DNA of 64,000 nucleotides, taken from positions 62,001 through 126,000 of the forward strand of contig DASVOS010000017.1 in the NCBI GenBank assembly GCA_036383255.1, written 5' to 3'. Positions 32,128 through 47,741 of this stretch are shown here, one piece after another. The position numbers and the translations under genes are program-made. The notes under the pieces are model-generated. The model saw only the letters and a list, made by a program, of their open reading frames with translations. It had not been told where the DNA came from and made no database searches. This stretch comes from Gammaproteobacteria bacterium (lineage in GTDB: Bacteria > Pseudomonadota > Gammaproteobacteria > Natronospirales > REEB76). Position 1 is the stretch's first letter. Each line of letters starts with the position of its first letter.

Positions 32128-32685
32128 ATGGAGCACATGAACGACGAGCAGACCAAGCCTGCCGCAGCACCCGAAGTGGACCCCAACGCGGCCACCTTGG
32201 ATCCCGTGCAGGCCCTGCAGGCGGCGCTCGCTGTCGCCGAGGCCAAGGCTGTGCAGAACTACGACAGCTACCTGCGCGCCGTGGCGGAGCAGGACAATAT
32301 CCGCAAGCGCGGCCAGCGCGACCTGGAGCAGGCCCACAAGTTCGGCCAGGACCGCATCCTGGGCGACCTCCTGCCCGTGAAGGACAGCCTGGAGATGGCG
32401 TTGCAGTCCCTGGCCGGCAAGCCCGATGCGGCCCCGCTCCTGACCGGTGTGGACATGACCCTGAAGCTCCTGGCCACGGCCCTGGAGAGGCAGGGGGTGA
32501 AGGAGGTGAGCCCCGCCAAGGGCGAGGCCTTCAACCCGGAGTTCCATGAGGCCATGGCCACCCAGGAGAGCGCCGAGGTCCCGGCGGACGCGGTCGTCAC
32601 TACCGTCCAGAAGGGATATGTATTGAACGGCCGGCTGCTCAGGCCGGCGCGGGTATTGGTGGCGCGGACGCCGAAAAGCGCTTGA
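32128..32685 (+). CDS. grpE: Nucleotide exchange factor GrpE
   Basis: Cochaperone that releases ADP from DnaK. A polar N-terminus (about 1-40) is followed by a long helix (ALAVAEAKAVQNYDSYLRAVAEQDNIRKR in part) and the C-terminal beta-domain with FNPEFHEAMA and VTTVQKGYVLNGRLLRPARV, the family signature. The start is uncertain: ATGs occur at 32125, 32128 and 32137; AGGAAGG favours 32128 and the closer GGAG favours 32137. It lies between hrcA and dnaK. Confidence 0.94.
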   Translation: MEHMNDEQTKPAAAPEVDPNAATLDPVQALQAALAVAEAKAVQNYDSYLRAVAEQDNIRKRGQRDLEQAHKFGQDRILGDLLPVKDSLEMALQSLAGKPDAAPLLTGVDMTLKLLATALERQGVKEVSPAKGEAFNPEFHEAMATQESAEVPADAVVTTVQKGYVLNGRLLRPARVLVARTPKSA

Positions 32686-32746
32686 AAACCCGCGACATAC
32701 CCCCAGATAGTCAATAACAAATTTCACACCTTTCCGGAGCCAAGAC

Positions 32747-34675
32747 ATGAGCAAGATCATCGGCATCGACCTCGGGACCACCAACTCCTGCGTGGCCATC
32801 ATGGAAGGCGGCAAGCCCCGCGTCATCGAGAACAGCGAGGGTGACCGCACCACGCCGTCCATCGTCGCCTTCACCAAGGAGAACGAGGTGGTGGTGGGCC
32901 AGTCGGCCAAGCGCCAGGCGGTCACCAACCCCAAGAACACCCTGTACGCGATCAAGCGCCTCATCGGCCGCAAGTTCAAGGACGACGTGGTGCAGAAGGA
33001 CGTGGGCATGGTGCCCTACAAGATCGTGGGCGCCGACAACGGCGACGCCTGGGTGGACGTGAACGACAAGAAGATGGCGCCGCCGGAGATCTCCGCGCGC
33101 GTGCTCATGAAGATGAAGAAGACCGCCGAGGACTACCTGGGCGAGCCCGTCACCGAGGCGGTCGTGACCGTGCCTGCCTACTTCAACGACTCCCAGCGCC
33201 AGGCCACCAAGGACGCCGGCAAGATCGCCGGGCTGGAAGTGAAGCGCATCATCAACGAGCCGACCGCGGCCGCACTCGCCTACGGCATGGACAAGGTCAA
33301 GGGCGACCGCAAGATCGCTGTGTATGACCTGGGTGGCGGCACCTTCGACGTGTCCATCATCGAGATCGCGGAAGTGGACGGCGAGCACCAGTTCGAGGTG
33401 CTGGCCACCAACGGCGACACCTTCCTGGGCGGCGAGGACTTCGACAAGCGCATCATCGACTTCATCGCCGACGAGTTCCGCAAGGAGCAGGGCATCGACG
33501 TGCGCAGCGATCCGCTGGCCATGCAGCGTCTCAAGGAGGCTGCCGAGAAGGCCAAGATCGAGCTCAGCTCTAACCAGCAGACCGAGGTGAACCTGCCGTA
33601 CATCACGGCCGACGCCTCCGGTCCCAAGCACCTCAACGTGAAGCTGACCCGCGCCAAGCTCGAGTCGCTGGTGGGCGATCTCATCAGCAAGACCGTCGAG
33701 CCCTGCCGCATCGCGCTCAAGGACGCCGGCCTTTCGGCCTCCGACCTGCAGGACGTGATCCTGGTGGGCGGCCAGACCCGCATGCCCAAGGTGCAGGAGA
33801 CGGTGAAGGAGTTCTTCGGCCGCGAGCCGCGCAAGGACGTGAACCCGGACGAGGCGGTGGCCGTGGGCGCCGCGATCCAGGCCGGCGTGCTCAAGGGCGA
33901 CGTCAAGGACGTGCTGCTGCTGGACGTGACCCCGCTGTCGCTGGGCATCGAGACCCTGGGCGGCGTCATGACCAAGCTGATCGAGAAGAACACCACCATC
34001 CCCACCAAGGCCTCGCAGACCTTCTCCACCGCCGAGGACAACCAGACCGCGGTGACCGTGCACGTGCTGCAGGGTGAGCGCGAGATGGCGCGCGACAACA
34101 AGTCGCTGGGCCGCTTCGACCTCGCGGACCTGCCGACCGCCCCGCGCGGCGTGCCGCAGATCGAGGTGAGCTTCGACATCGACGCGAACGGCATCCTCAA
34201 CGTGTCCGCCAAGGACAAGGCCACCGGCAAGGCGCAGTCCATCGTCATCAAGGCCTCCTCGGGCCTCAGCGACGACGAGGTCAAGCGCATGATCAAGGAC
34301 GCCGAGGCCCACGCCGAGGAGGACCGCAAGCAGCGCGAGATCGTGGATGCCCGCAACCAGGCGGACGCCCTGATCCATGCCGCCGAGAAAGGCATGTCAG
34401 AGTTGGGTGACAAGGTCTCCGGCGAGGAGCGCGCGGCCATCGAGTCCGCGGTGCAGGACCTCAAGGCCGTGCTCAAGAACGACGACAAGGCGGTGATCGA
34501 AGCCAAGGCCAAGGCCCTGGCGGACGCTTCCGGCAAGATGGCCGAGCGCCTCTACGCCGCCAAGAACGAGGCGGGTGCCGCACAGCCGGGTCAGCAGGGC
34601 CCTGGCGCAGGCCAGAGCGGCGGCAAGGACGACGTGGTGGACGCGGAGTTCGAAGAGGTCAAGAAGGACAAGTAA
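32747..34675 (+). CDS. dnaK: Chaperone DnaK (Hsp70)
   Basis: The 642-residue Hsp70 that folds and protects proteins by ATP-driven cycles. The ATPase domain has [33 protein letters not shown] and [12 protein letters not shown]; the substrate domain contains [15 protein letters not shown] and the lid follows to a Gly/Gln-rich end with the conserved [10 protein letters not shown] tail. Start ATG 32747 with CCGGAG upstream. A strong hairpin follows before the next gene. Confidence 0.98.
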   Translation: MSKIIGIDLGTTNSCVAIMEGGKPRVIENSEGDRTTPSIVAFTKENEVVVGQSAKRQAVTNPKNTLYAIKRLIGRKFKDDVVQKDVGMVPYKIVGADNGDAWVDVNDKKMAPPEISARVLMKMKKTAEDYLGEPVTEAVVTVPAYFNDSQRQATKDAGKIAGLEVKRIINEPTAAALAYGMDKVKGDRKIAVYDLGGGTFDVSIIEIAEVDGEHQFEVLATNGDTFLGGEDFDKRIIDFIADEFRKEQGIDVRSDPLAMQRLKEAAEKAKIELSSNQQTEVNLPYITADASGPKHLNVKLTRAKLESLVGDLISKTVEPCRIALKDAGLSASDLQDVILVGGQTRMPKVQETVKEFFGREPRKDVNPDEAVAVGAAIQAGVLKGDVKDVLLLDVTPLSLGIETLGGVMTKLIEKNTTIPTKASQTFSTAEDNQTAVTVHVLQGEREMARDNKSLGRFDLADLPTAPRGVPQIEVSFDIDANGILNVSAKDKATGKAQSIVIKASSGLSDDEVKRMIKDAEAHAEEDRKQREIVDARNQADALIHAAEKGMSELGDKVSGEERAAIESAVQDLKAVLKNDDKAVIEAKAKALADASGKMAERLYAAKNEAGAAQPGQQGPGAGQSGGKDDVVDAEFEEVKKDK

Positions 34676-34708
34676 GTCCCGGCCGCGTCCGGACGAGAAC
34701 TGAAACAT

Positions 34709-34743
34709 CGCGCCGGGACCCGTCATGCACGGGCCCCGGCGCG
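34709..34743 (+). other. Long hairpin between dnaK and the TMEM175 gene
   Basis: A 15-bp stem with one mismatch, CGCGCCGGGACCCGT/ACGGGCCCCGGCGCG, and loop CATGC. There is no T-tract, so it would attenuate rather than end transcription, or protect the dnaK message. It could set the ratio of DnaK to DnaJ. Confidence 0.6.
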
Positions 34744-34765
34744 GCACTGTTGGAGGAGCAGCAAC

Positions 34766-35350
34766 TTGCAACCGATGGGCACAGGCAGGATGGAAGCCTT
34801 CAGCGACGGGGTGCTCGCCGTCATCATCACCATCATGGTGCTGGAGATGAAGGTGCCCGAGGGCGGCACTCTCGCCGCGCTCGAGTCGGTGCTGCCCGTG
34901 TTCCTGGTGTACGTGCTGAGTTTCATCAACATCGGCCTCTACTGGAACAACCACCATCACCTGCTGCACGCCGCGCAGCGCATCAACGGGCGCGCCATGT
35001 GGGCGAACCTGCACCTCCTGTTCTGGCTCTCGCTGGTGCCCTTCGTCACCGGCTGGATGGGCGAGAACCACTTCTCGGCGGTGCCGACGGCGCTCTACGG
35101 CGCTGTATTGCTGATGGCGGCCGTCGCCTACACGCTGTTGCAGAACTCCCTCATGGCGACCGAGGGGCAGCGCGGCGCCTTGAAGCGCGCCGTGGGTGAC
35201 GACTTCAAGGGCAAGCTCTCCCTCGTCTGCTACGTGCTGGCGATCCCGCTGGCGTTCGTGCACCAGGCCATCTCCGACCTCCTGTATGTGGCGGTGGCGG
35301 TGATGTGGCTGATGCCGGACCGGCGCATCGAACGGGTGACACCGGCATGA
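34766..35350 (+). CDS. TMEM175-like (DUF1211) membrane channel protein
   Basis: A 194-residue protein of the DUF1211/TMEM175 family, bacterial members of which are potassium-selective channels. The N-terminal FSD signature is clear ([20 protein letters not shown]), and five to six hydrophobic segments follow, with [14 protein letters not shown] between the second and third. I take TTG 34766 as start because GGAGGAG lies 7 nt before it; ATG 34775 would be too far from it. It overlaps the dnaJ start by 4 bp (ATGA), so dnaJ translation is coupled to it. Such a gene between dnaK and dnaJ is unusual. Confidence 0.9.
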   Translation: MQPMGTGRMEAFSDGVLAVIITIMVLEMKVPEGGTLAALESVLPVFLVYVLSFINIGLYWNNHHHLLHAAQRINGRAMWANLHLLFWLSLVPFVTGWMGENHFSAVPTALYGAVLLMAAVAYTLLQNSLMATEGQRGALKRAVGDDFKGKLSLVCYVLAIPLAFVHQAISDLLYVAVAVMWLMPDRRIERVTPA

Positions 35351-36492
35351 GCAAGCGCGACTACTACGAGGTGCTGGGCGTGAAGCGCGGCGCGGACGAG
35401 GCCGAGATCAAGAAGGCCTACCGCCGCCTCGCCATGAAGCACCATCCGGACCGTAACCCCGGCGACAAGCAGTCGGAGGAGCACTTCAAGGAGGCCAAGG
35501 AGGCCTATGAGGTCCTCACCGACGCCAAGAAGAAGGCGGCCTACGACCAGTTCGGCCACGCCGGCGTGGATGCCCACGCGGCCGGCGCGCGCGGTCCCGG
35601 CGGCGCGGGTTTCGACCCCAACGACATCTTCGGTGACATCTTCGGCGAGGCCTTCGGCGACATCTTCTCCGGCGGCCGCCGCGGCGGCGGTCAGCGGGTA
35701 TACCGCGGCGCCGACCTGCGCTACGGGCTGGAACTGACCCTGGAGCAAGCGGTGTCCGGCGACACCGTCACCGTGCAGGTGCCGACCCTCGCGAGCTGCG
35801 AGGTCTGCCACGGCAGCGGCGCCAAGCCCGGCAGCCAGCCCACCACCTGCAGCACCTGCGGCGGGCGTGGGCAGGTGCGCATGCAGCAGGGCTTCTTCAC
35901 GGTGCAGCAGACCTGCCCGCGCTGCCGCGGCACCGGCAAGATGATCTCGGATCCCTGCGGCAACTGCCACGGCCAGGGACGCGTCGAGAAGGAGAAGACC
36001 CTGTCGGTGAAGATCCCGGCGGGCGTGGATAACGGCGACCGCATCCGCCTCTCCGGCGAGGGCGAGGCGGGGCCCAACGGCGGGCCGGCGGGCGACCTCT
36101 ACGTGGAGATCAGCGTCGAGCCCCACGAGATCTTCAGCCGCGACGGCGCCGACCTCGCCTGCGAGGTGCCGGTGTCCTTCGTGACCGCGTCACTGGGCGG
36201 CGAGATCGAGGTGCCGACCCTGGGCGGCAGCGTCTCCCTCAAGATCCCGGCCGAGACCCAGACCGGCAAGGTGTTCCGCCTGCGGGGCAAGGGCGTGAAG
36301 CCCGTGCGCGGCGGCGGCACCGGCGACCTCCTGTGCCGCGTCGAGGTGGAGACGCCGGTGAACCTGAACAAGGAGCAGAAGGAACTGCTCAAGAAGTTCG
36401 ACGCCGCCCTGAAGGCGGATGGCGGCAAGCATTCTCCCAAGGAGCAGGGCTGGCTGGAGAGCGTCAAAAAGTTCTTCAGGGAGAAGGCGTGA
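35347..36492 (+). CDS. dnaJ: Chaperone DnaJ (Hsp40)
   Basis: A 381-residue type I Hsp40 that delivers substrates to DnaK and stimulates its ATPase. It has the J domain with HPD ([11 protein letters not shown]), a Gly/Phe-rich region ([16 protein letters not shown]), four zinc-finger repeats ([32 protein letters not shown]) and the C-terminal substrate domains. ATG 35347 overlaps the TMEM175 stop by 4 bp. Its own stop overlaps the dapB start. Confidence 0.97.
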   Translation: MSKRDYYEVLGVKRGADEAEIKKAYRRLAMKHHPDRNPGDKQSEEHFKEAKEAYEVLTDAKKKAAYDQFGHAGVDAHAAGARGPGGAGFDPNDIFGDIFGEAFGDIFSGGRRGGGQRVYRGADLRYGLELTLEQAVSGDTVTVQVPTLASCEVCHGSGAKPGSQPTTCSTCGGRGQVRMQQGFFTVQQTCPRCRGTGKMISDPCGNCHGQGRVEKEKTLSVKIPAGVDNGDRIRLSGEGEAGPNGGPAGDLYVEISVEPHEIFSRDGADLACEVPVSFVTASLGGEIEVPTLGGSVSLKIPAETQTGKVFRLRGKGVKPVRGGGTGDLLCRVEVETPVNLNKEQKELLKKFDAALKADGGKHSPKEQGWLESVKKFFREKA

Positions 36493-37259
36493 GCGCGCCG
36501 GTCCGCATCGCGCTCCTGGGTGCCGCCGGCCGCATGGGCCAGGCGGTACTGGAGGCAGGCGGAGGGCGCCCGGATATCAAGTTCACCGCCGCGCTGGTGA
36601 AAGCCGGAAGCTCCGCGCATGGCAAGACCTCCCACGGGCTGAGCTATGGCAGCGATCTGGCTGAAGCCTTATCTGATGCCGATGTGCTGCTGGATTTCTC
36701 CCTGCCCGAGTCCACCGGCGAGGCCCTGGAAGCCTGTCTCGCGGCGGGCAAGCCCCTCGTCACCGGCGTCACCGGCATGGACGAGGCGCTCAAGCTGCGG
36801 CTCAAGGCGGCGGGAGAGCGCATCCCGGTGCTGGCGGCGCCCAACATGAGCCTGGGGGTGGCGCTGCTCACCCGCATGGCGGAGCAGGCGGCGCGGGTGC
36901 TGGGCCCGGACTTCGACATCGAGGTGGCTGAAGCTCACCACAAGCATAAGAAGGATGCCCCCTCGGGCACGGCCCTGGCCTTGGCGGACGTCATGGCCCG
37001 GGCGCGGGGCACGGGTCCCGTGGACAAGCGCCTGGAACGGCAGGGCGCGCGTGCGCCGGGCAGCATCGGTTTCTCGGTGGTCCGGGCCGGGGACATCGTC
37101 GGCGAACACACGGTGCTCTTCGCCGGTGCCGGCGAAAGGCTGGAGCTCAGCCACCGGGCCCAGAGCCGCGCCACCTTCGCCCAGGGCGCCCTGCGCGCCG
37201 CCGTCTGGATCGCCGGCCGTCCCGCCGGTTCCTATACGCTCACCGACACGCTCGCCTGA
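36489..37259 (+). CDS. dapB: 4-hydroxy-tetrahydrodipicolinate reductase
   Basis: Reduces hydroxy-tetrahydrodipicolinate with NAD(P)H in lysine and diaminopimelate synthesis. Residues 6-12 contain the nucleotide-binding loop [10 protein letters not shown], and the catalytic signature [16 protein letters not shown] is intact. The 256-residue length is usual for the family (about 270). Start GTG 36489 overlaps the dnaJ stop (GTGA). Followed after 72 bp by carA, an order common in gammaproteobacteria. Confidence 0.95.
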   Translation: MSAPVRIALLGAAGRMGQAVLEAGGGRPDIKFTAALVKAGSSAHGKTSHGLSYGSDLAEALSDADVLLDFSLPESTGEALEACLAAGKPLVTGVTGMDEALKLRLKAAGERIPVLAAPNMSLGVALLTRMAEQAARVLGPDFDIEVAEAHHKHKKDAPSGTALALADVMARARGTGPVDKRLERQGARAPGSIGFSVVRAGDIVGEHTVLFAGAGERLELSHRAQSRATFAQGALRAAVWIAGRPAGSYTLTDTLA

Positions 37260-37331
37260 CAGAAAATCGCGCCAGGGCGTAGACGCTCGCCGCGCGCATC
37301 CGTTAAAATTAACAAGTTTTGTTGTACGGGG

Positions 37332-38498
37332 GTGTCCTTGGAACATCCAGCCATCCTGGCCCTTGCGGACGGTACGATATTCCGGGGCATTTCCATTGGT
37401 GCGGCGGGTTCCACGACCGGCGAGGTGGTGTTCAACACCGCCATGACCGGGTACCAGGAGATCCTCACCGACCCCTCGTACTCCCGTCAGCTCGTCACGC
37501 TCACCTATCCCCACATCGGCAACACCGGCGTCAACGATGCCGACCGCGAGTCCGCGCGCGTGATGGCCGCCGGCCTCATCATCCGCGACCTGCCGCTGGC
37601 CATGAGCAGCTGGCGCGCGAAGGACACCCTGGACGGGCACCTGAAGCGCGAGAACATCGTCGCCATCTCCGGCATCGACACCCGCAAGCTCACGCGCCTG
37701 CTGCGCACCCAGGGTGCCCAGAACGGCTGCATCCTGGCCGGCGCCAAGGTGGACGAGGCGGAGGCGCTGAAGCAGGCGCGGGCGTTCCCGGGCCTGAAGG
37801 GCATGGACCTTGCCAAGGTGGTGAGCACCACCAAGCCCTACGAGTTCAAGCAGGGTACCTGGCGGCTCGAGACCGACAGTTGCCCCACCGTGGACGGCGG
37901 CCGCTTCCACGTGGTGGCCTACGACTACGGCGTGAAGCACAACATACTGCGCATCCTCGTGGACCACGGCTGCCGCGTGACGGTGGTGCCGGCCCAGATG
38001 CCCGCGCAGGAGGCCCTGGCCCTGAAGCCGGACGGCATCTTCCTCGCCAACGGCCCCGGCGACCCGGAGCCCTGCGATTACGCCATCGCCGCCATCCGCG
38101 AGCTCCTCACCACCGGCATCCCGGTGTTCGGCATCTGCCTCGGCCACCAGCTGCTCGGCCTCGCCAGCGGCGCCAAGACCGTGAAGATGAAGTTCGGCCA
38201 CCACGGCGGCAACCATCCGGTCATCGACCTCGATACCGGCCGGGTCATGATCTCCAGCCAGAACCACGGCTTCGCGGTGGACGAGGCCACGCTGCCTTCC
38301 AACCTGCGCGCCACCCACCGCTCGCTGTTCGACGGCACGCTGCAGGGTGTGGAACGGACCGACTGCGAGGCCTTCAGTTTCCAGGGGCACCCCGAGGCGA
38401 GCCCCGGACCCCACGACGTGAAGCCGCTGTTCGAGCGCTTCGTGCGCGCCATGTCCGCGCGCGCCGGGCGCAAGGACAAGGCCGTCGCGACGGGCTGA
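37332..38498 (+). CDS. carA: Carbamoyl-phosphate synthase small subunit
   Basis: Glutamine-hydrolysing subunit of 388 residues that passes ammonia to CarB for arginine and pyrimidine synthesis. N-terminal part with [20 protein letters not shown], then a class I glutaminase with the catalytic Cys in [11 protein letters not shown] and the His/Glu in [14 protein letters not shown] 37332 is the start. An AT-rich stretch (GTTAAAATTAAC, about 37300) may hold the promoter. carB follows after 85 bp. Confidence 0.97.
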   Translation: MSLEHPAILALADGTIFRGISIGAAGSTTGEVVFNTAMTGYQEILTDPSYSRQLVTLTYPHIGNTGVNDADRESARVMAAGLIIRDLPLAMSSWRAKDTLDGHLKRENIVAISGIDTRKLTRLLRTQGAQNGCILAGAKVDEAEALKQARAFPGLKGMDLAKVVSTTKPYEFKQGTWRLETDSCPTVDGGRFHVVAYDYGVKHNILRILVDHGCRVTVVPAQMPAQEALALKPDGIFLANGPGDPEPCDYAIAAIRELLTTGIPVFGICLGHQLLGLASGAKTVKMKFGHHGGNHPVIDLDTGRVMISSQNHGFAVDEATLPSNLRATHRSLFDGTLQGVERTDCEAFSFQGHPEASPGPHDVKPLFERFVRAMSARAGRKDKAVATG

Positions 38499-38583
38499 CA
38501 TCTATCGGTGATGGGACGGGCAGGGCGGTGATCATCAGGCTGCCCCGGCCGTCACGCGCCTGAACCAGGAGTCGAGAGCAGAC

Positions 38584-41804
<3,221 letters not shown>

Positions 41805-41808
<4 letters not shown>

Positions 41809-42281
41809 GCAAGGTTCCCTTGACCGTGCGCGGCGCGGAGCGCCTGCGCGAGGAACTGAAGCGGCTGAAGGGCGTGGACCGGCCGAAGGTCATCCAGGCC
41901 ATCGCCGAGGCGCGCGCCCACGGCGACCTCAAGGAGAACGCCGAGTACCACGCGGCGCGCGAGCAGCAGGGCTTCATCGAGGGCCGCATCCAGGACATCG
42001 AGGGCAAGCTCGGCAACGCCGAGATCATCGACGTCAGCCAGATCAACGCGAACGGCAAGGTGATCTTCGGCGCGACGGTGCAGCTCGCCGACGAGGACAG
42101 CGGCAACGAGGTGACCTACCAGATCGTGGGCGAGGACGAGGCCGACATCAAGGCGGGGCGCATCTCCATCGGCTCGCCGATCGCGCGCGGACTGATCGGC
42201 AAGGAGGAGGGCGACGTGGTCACCATCCGCACGCCGGCCGGCGAGAAGCAGTTCGAGATCGTCGAGGTGAAGTACGAGTAG
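41805..42281 (+). CDS. greA: Transcription elongation factor GreA
   Basis: A 158-residue factor that stimulates RNA cleavage in backtracked RNA polymerase. The N-terminal coiled coil carries the acidic tip and signature [20 protein letters not shown]; the C-terminal globular part has [13 protein letters not shown] and [18 protein letters not shown] 41805 overlaps the carB stop (ATGA). Three hairpins follow. Confidence 0.97.
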
Positions 42282-42313
42282 CGGCCGACGCTGCGCTCTT
42301 GATCTATCGCAAA

Positions 42314-42399
42314 CCGGTCATCCTGACCGGCTGCTCATCGAAAACCGAAAGCGCAGCTTCCGGTTTTCTCCGCGTCGCGCCGGTACATCCCTGTACCGG
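42314..42399. terminator. Three consecutive hairpins between greA and yhbY
   Basis: CCGGTCA/TGACCGG (42314-42330), GAAAACCG-AAGC/GCTT-CGGTTTTC (42340-42368) and CCGGTACA/TGTACCGG (42380-42399) follow each other between convergent genes. The middle one ends in TTTTC and is A-rich on the other strand, so it is the best terminator candidate for both directions. Confidence 0.65.
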
Positions 42400-42410
42400 G
42401 ACAGCGGCGG

Positions 42411-42707
42411 TTACTTAGGCAGTTCTATCTTGGGTTTCTTCGTGTTCTTTTTATACAGCAGCGCCATGTTTCCGACCCTCTGCACCAAGGTAGCCTTGGT
42501 AGCCGCGCACAGGCGCTCGATGAGGCGGTCGCGCTCCTCGCGGTCTTCGGCCGCCACCTTCACCTTGATGAGCTCGTGGAAGAGCAGCTGCGCTTCCACT
42601 TCCTTGATGAGGTTCTGGGTGAGGCCCGGGTTGCCGCTGCGCGCCTTGGGCTCCAGCTTGTGGGCCAGGCCGCGCAGGTATTTCTTCTGCTTCTCGCTGA
42701 GTTCCAT
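42411..42707 (-). CDS. yhbY: CRS1-YhbY domain RNA-binding protein
   Basis: A 98-residue single CRM-domain protein linked to 50S ribosome assembly. Signature segments are LSEKQKKYLRGLAHKLEP, the GxxG-type NPGLTQNLIKEVEAQL and HELIKVKV, ending with LVQRVGNMALLYKKN. Start ATG 42707; another ATG at 42716. TACAAT lies 7 bp before ATG 42707, so it may be leaderless. Divergent from rlmE with a 26-bp gap, as in E. coli. Confidence 0.94.
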   Translation of the reverse strand: MELSEKQKKYLRGLAHKLEPKARSGNPGLTQNLIKEVEAQLLFHELIKVKVAAEDREERDRLIERLCAATKATLVQRVGNMALLYKKNTKKPKIELPK

Positions 42708-42733
42708 GGCGCGCATTGTAACAGCGGTGACCT

Positions 42734-43357
42734 ATGCCTAAGCGGAGCAAGAGCAGCTCCCGCTGGCTGCAGGAGCACTTCAAGGACACCTACGTGAAGA
42801 AGGCGCACCAGACCGGTGCGCGTTCCCGCGCGGTGTTCAAGCTGGAGGAGATCCAGAAGCGCGACCGACTGTTGAAGCCGGGCATGACGGTCGTGGACCT
42901 GGGCGCGGCGCCCGGCGGCTGGAGCCAGTTCGCCGCCAAGACCCTCGCCGGCAAGGGCCGGGTGGTGGCGCTGGACATCCTCCCCATGCCCGGGCTCGAG
43001 GGGGTGGACTTCATCCAGGGGGATTTCACCCAGGACGAAGTGTTACAGGCCCTCCGGGACCGCCTCCAGGGCGGCCAAGTTGACCTTGTGCTCTCGGATA
43101 TCGCCCCCAACATGAGTGGTGTGGGCGACGTGGACCAGGCCCGCGCCATGCACTTGGCGGAGCTGGCCCTGGAGTTCGCCCGCGAGGCCCTGAAGCCGGG
43201 AGGCAGCTTCCTGGTGAAGGTGTTCCAGGGGCAGGGTTTCCAGGAGTACATGAAGGCCCTGAGGGCCGATTTCGCCGAGGTGGCCGCGCGCAAGCCCAGC
43301 GCCTCCCGGGCCCGTAGCCCGGAGGTGTATTTGCTGGCGAGAAACTACCGGCGCTAG
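42734..43357 (+). CDS. rlmE: 23S rRNA 2'-O-methyltransferase RlmE (FtsJ/RrmJ)
   Basis: A 207-residue SAM-dependent enzyme methylating U2552 of 23S rRNA. The AdoMet motif [15 protein letters not shown] and the catalytic surroundings ([42 protein letters not shown]) match the family. E. coli transcribes rlmE (ftsJ) with ftsH, and the same order is kept here. Confidence 0.96.
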   Translation: MPKRSKSSSRWLQEHFKDTYVKKAHQTGARSRAVFKLEEIQKRDRLLKPGMTVVDLGAAPGGWSQFAAKTLAGKGRVVALDILPMPGLEGVDFIQGDFTQDEVLQALRDRLQGGQVDLVLSDIAPNMSGVGDVDQARAMHLAELALEFAREALKPGGSFLVKVFQGQGFQEYMKALRADFAEVAARKPSASRARSPEVYLLARNYRR

Positions 43358-43418
43358 ACTGTGTCTCATGTGGTGTCAGGCCTTAGGGGGCCCGGCAGCA
43401 CCCAAAGAGGTAACCGCT

Positions 43419-45359
<1,941 letters not shown>

Positions 45360-45386
45360 CAGATACGCTTCGCTTCACATGACACG

Positions 45387-45418
45387 GGCCGGTATCCTTG
45401 GGGATACCGGCCTTTTTT
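45387..45418 (+). terminator. Rho-independent terminator of ftsH
   Basis: The stem GGCCGGTATCC/GGATACCGGCC with a 4-nt loop (45387-45412) is followed by six T. Confidence 0.95.
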
Positions 45419-45434
45419 CAGCCTGGAGACCTGC

Positions 45435-46262
45435 TTGAAGCTCAAGCTGGGCAACGCCGAACTCGACCTCTCCCAGCCGCGCATCATGGGCGTGCTGAAC
45501 CGCACGCCTGATTCCTTCTCCGACGGCGGCCGCTACGTGGATTTCGACGCGGCGCTGGAGCAGGCCGAGCGCATGGTGAAGGAGGGCGCCGACCTCATCG
45601 ACGTGGGTGGGGAGTCCACCCGCCCCGGCGCGGAAGAGGTGACGCTCGCCGAAGAACTGGACCGGGTGATCCCGCTCATCGAGAAGCTGTGGAGCCGACT
45701 CGGGGTGCTCGTCTCGGTGGACACGTCCAAGCCGGAGGTGATGCGCTCCGCCATCGGCGAAGGCGCGGCGATGGTCAACGACGTGTGCGCGCTGCGCCGT
45801 GCCGGCGCGGTGGAGATCGTGGCCGGCTCCGGCGCGGCGGCGTGCCTCATGCACATGCAGGGCGAGCCGCGCACCATGCAGAAAGACCCGCAGTACAAGG
45901 ATGTCACCGCCGAGGTGAAGGCGTTCCTGAAGGAGCGGGCCGGGACGCTGGAGGCGGCGGGCGTTCCGCCCGAGCGCATCGTGCTGGACCCGGGATTCGG
46001 CTTCGGCAAGAACCTTGAACATAATCTCACGCTGCTCAAGCGCCTTCCTGACATCGCGGCCCTGGGCTACCCGGTGCTGGTGGGCCTGTCGCGCAAGTCC
46101 ATGATCGGCGCGCTCACGGGCGGCAAGGCCACCGACGACCGGCTGCACGGCAGCGTCTCGGCGGCGGTGATCGCCGTGCAGAACGGCGCACACATCGTGC
46201 GCTGCCACGATGTCGCACCGACGGTGGAAGCTCTCAAAGTCGCGCATGCTGCGCGGCGCTAG
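45435..46262 (+). CDS. folP: Dihydropteroate synthase
   Basis: Joins p-aminobenzoate to the pterin diphosphate in folate synthesis; the sulfonamide target. Both family signatures are present: GVLNRTPDSFSDGGRY and LIDVGGESTRPGA, plus HMQGEPRTMQ, LDPGFGFGKN and GLSRKSMIG. 275 residues, TTG start at 45435 with GGAG 7 nt upstream. Lies between ftsH and glmM as in E. coli. Confidence 0.96.
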   Translation: MKLKLGNAELDLSQPRIMGVLNRTPDSFSDGGRYVDFDAALEQAERMVKEGADLIDVGGESTRPGAEEVTLAEELDRVIPLIEKLWSRLGVLVSVDTSKPEVMRSAIGEGAAMVNDVCALRRAGAVEIVAGSGAAACLMHMQGEPRTMQKDPQYKDVTAEVKAFLKERAGTLEAAGVPPERIVLDPGFGFGKNLEHNLTLLKRLPDIAALGYPVLVGLSRKSMIGALTGGKATDDRLHGSVSAAVIAVQNGAHIVRCHDVAPTVEALKVAHAARR

Positions 46263-46278
46263 ATGTTAGAATCGTGAC

Positions 46279-47625
46279 ATGAACCGCAGATACTTCGGTA
46301 CCGACGGCGTGCGCGGCCGCGTGGGCAGCGCGCACATGAACGCGGAGTTCGTGCTGCGCCTCGGCAGGGCCGCCGGCAAGGTGCTGGCCAAGCGCGCGCC
46401 GGGCGGAGAGAGCACGGTGCTCGTCGGCAAGGACACGCGCATCTCCGGCTACATGTTCGAGTCGGCGCTGGAGGCGGGGCTCTCCGCCGCCGGCGTGCAC
46501 ACGCGCCTCTTGGGCCCGCTGCCGACGCCGGCCATCGCTTACCTCACCCGTAGCCTCGGGGCCCACGCCGGCATCGTCATCAGCGCCTCCCACAACCCGT
46601 ATTACGACAATGGCATCAAGTTCTTCTCCGCCGACGGACGCAAGCTGCCGGACGAAGTGGAGATGCAGATCGAGGCCGAGCTTGACAGGCCCTTCGAGAC
46701 GGTGGAATCGGTGGAGCTCGGCAACGCCAAGCGCATCGCCGACGCGCCGTCCCGCTACGTGGAGTTCTGCAAGTCCACCGTGCCCTACGGCCTCAAGCTC
46801 GCCGGGCTGAAGGTCGTGCTGGACTGCGCCCACGGCGCCACCTACAAGGCCGCGCCCGGCGTGTTCGAGGACCTGGGCGCCAGGCTCACCTGCATCGGCG
46901 TGAACCCGGATGGGCTCAACATCAACCAGGACTGCGGCTCCACCTATCCCGAGACGCTGCGGGCCAAGGTGCGGGAGCTGAACGCGGACTTCGGCATCGC
47001 CTTCGACGGCGACGGCGACCGGGTGATGATGGTGGACCACAAGGGCGGGATCGTGGACGGCGACGAACTGCTCTACATCATCGCCATGGCCCGCAAGGCC
47101 GAGGGCACGCTGAAGGGCCCCGTGGTGGGCACGCTCATGAGCAACCTCGGCCTGGAGCAGGCGCTCCAGCGCGAGGGCGTGTCCTTCTGCCGCGCCGCGG
47201 TGGGCGACCGCTATGTGCTGGCCATGATGGAAGAGCGGGGCGGCGTGCTGGGCGGGGAGAACTCCGGCCACATCGTGTGCCTGGACCGCGCCACCACCGG
47301 CGACGGCATCGTGGCGGCGCTGCAAGTGCTGCAGGCACTGCACGTCTCCGGCAAGACCCTGGCGGACGCTCGCGCGCCGGTGCAGAAGTACCCGCAAGTG
47401 CTGGTGAACGTGAAGACCCCGGCGCGGGTGGACCTCAAGGTCCCGGGCATCCAGGCCGCGGTCTCATCGGTGGAGAAGAAGCTGGATGGCCGGGGCCGGG
47501 TGCTGTTGCGCGCTTCGGGCACCGAGCCCGTGGTGCGGGTCATGGTGGAGGGGGAGGAGTCCGGGACCGTGACCGCCCTGGCCGAGGACATCGCCGCCGC
47601 GGTGCGCAGCGCCGCCGGCGTCTAG
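46279..47625 (+). CDS. glmM: Phosphoglucosamine mutase
   Basis: Converts glucosamine 6-phosphate to glucosamine 1-phosphate for peptidoglycan and lipopolysaccharide. Signatures: [13 protein letters not shown] at the start, the phosphoserine loop [13 protein letters not shown] (Ser102, the same number as in E. coli), the metal loop [21 protein letters not shown] and [12 protein letters not shown]. 448 residues, full length. 16 bp behind folP. Confidence 0.97.
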   Translation: MNRRYFGTDGVRGRVGSAHMNAEFVLRLGRAAGKVLAKRAPGGESTVLVGKDTRISGYMFESALEAGLSAAGVHTRLLGPLPTPAIAYLTRSLGAHAGIVISASHNPYYDNGIKFFSADGRKLPDEVEMQIEAELDRPFETVESVELGNAKRIADAPSRYVEFCKSTVPYGLKLAGLKVVLDCAHGATYKAAPGVFEDLGARLTCIGVNPDGLNINQDCGSTYPETLRAKVRELNADFGIAFDGDGDRVMMVDHKGGIVDGDELLYIIAMARKAEGTLKGPVVGTLMSNLGLEQALQREGVSFCRAAVGDRYVLAMMEERGGVLGGENSGHIVCLDRATTGDGIVAALQVLQALHVSGKTLADARAPVQKYPQVLVNVKTPARVDLKVPGIQAAVSSVEKKLDGRGRVLLRASGTEPVVRVMVEGEESGTVTALAEDIAAAVRSAAGV

Positions 47626-47659
47626 GGACCGCCTCCTTCTATATAGGAGGGCCGGTCAT

Positions 47660-47688
47660 TTGATTTCTTGGGCCCCCGCCAGTAAAGT
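47660..47688 (+). promoter_or_regulatory. Candidate promoter of tpiA-secG
   Basis: TTGATT (47660-47665) and TAAAGT (47683-47688) are spaced by 17 bp in the 116-bp glmM-tpiA gap. Confidence 0.5.
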
Positions 47689-47741
47689 GCGCGCCGCGTG
47701 ACCGGCCGGGGAGGCCGGCGGACCCCCTAAGGATCAAGCAC

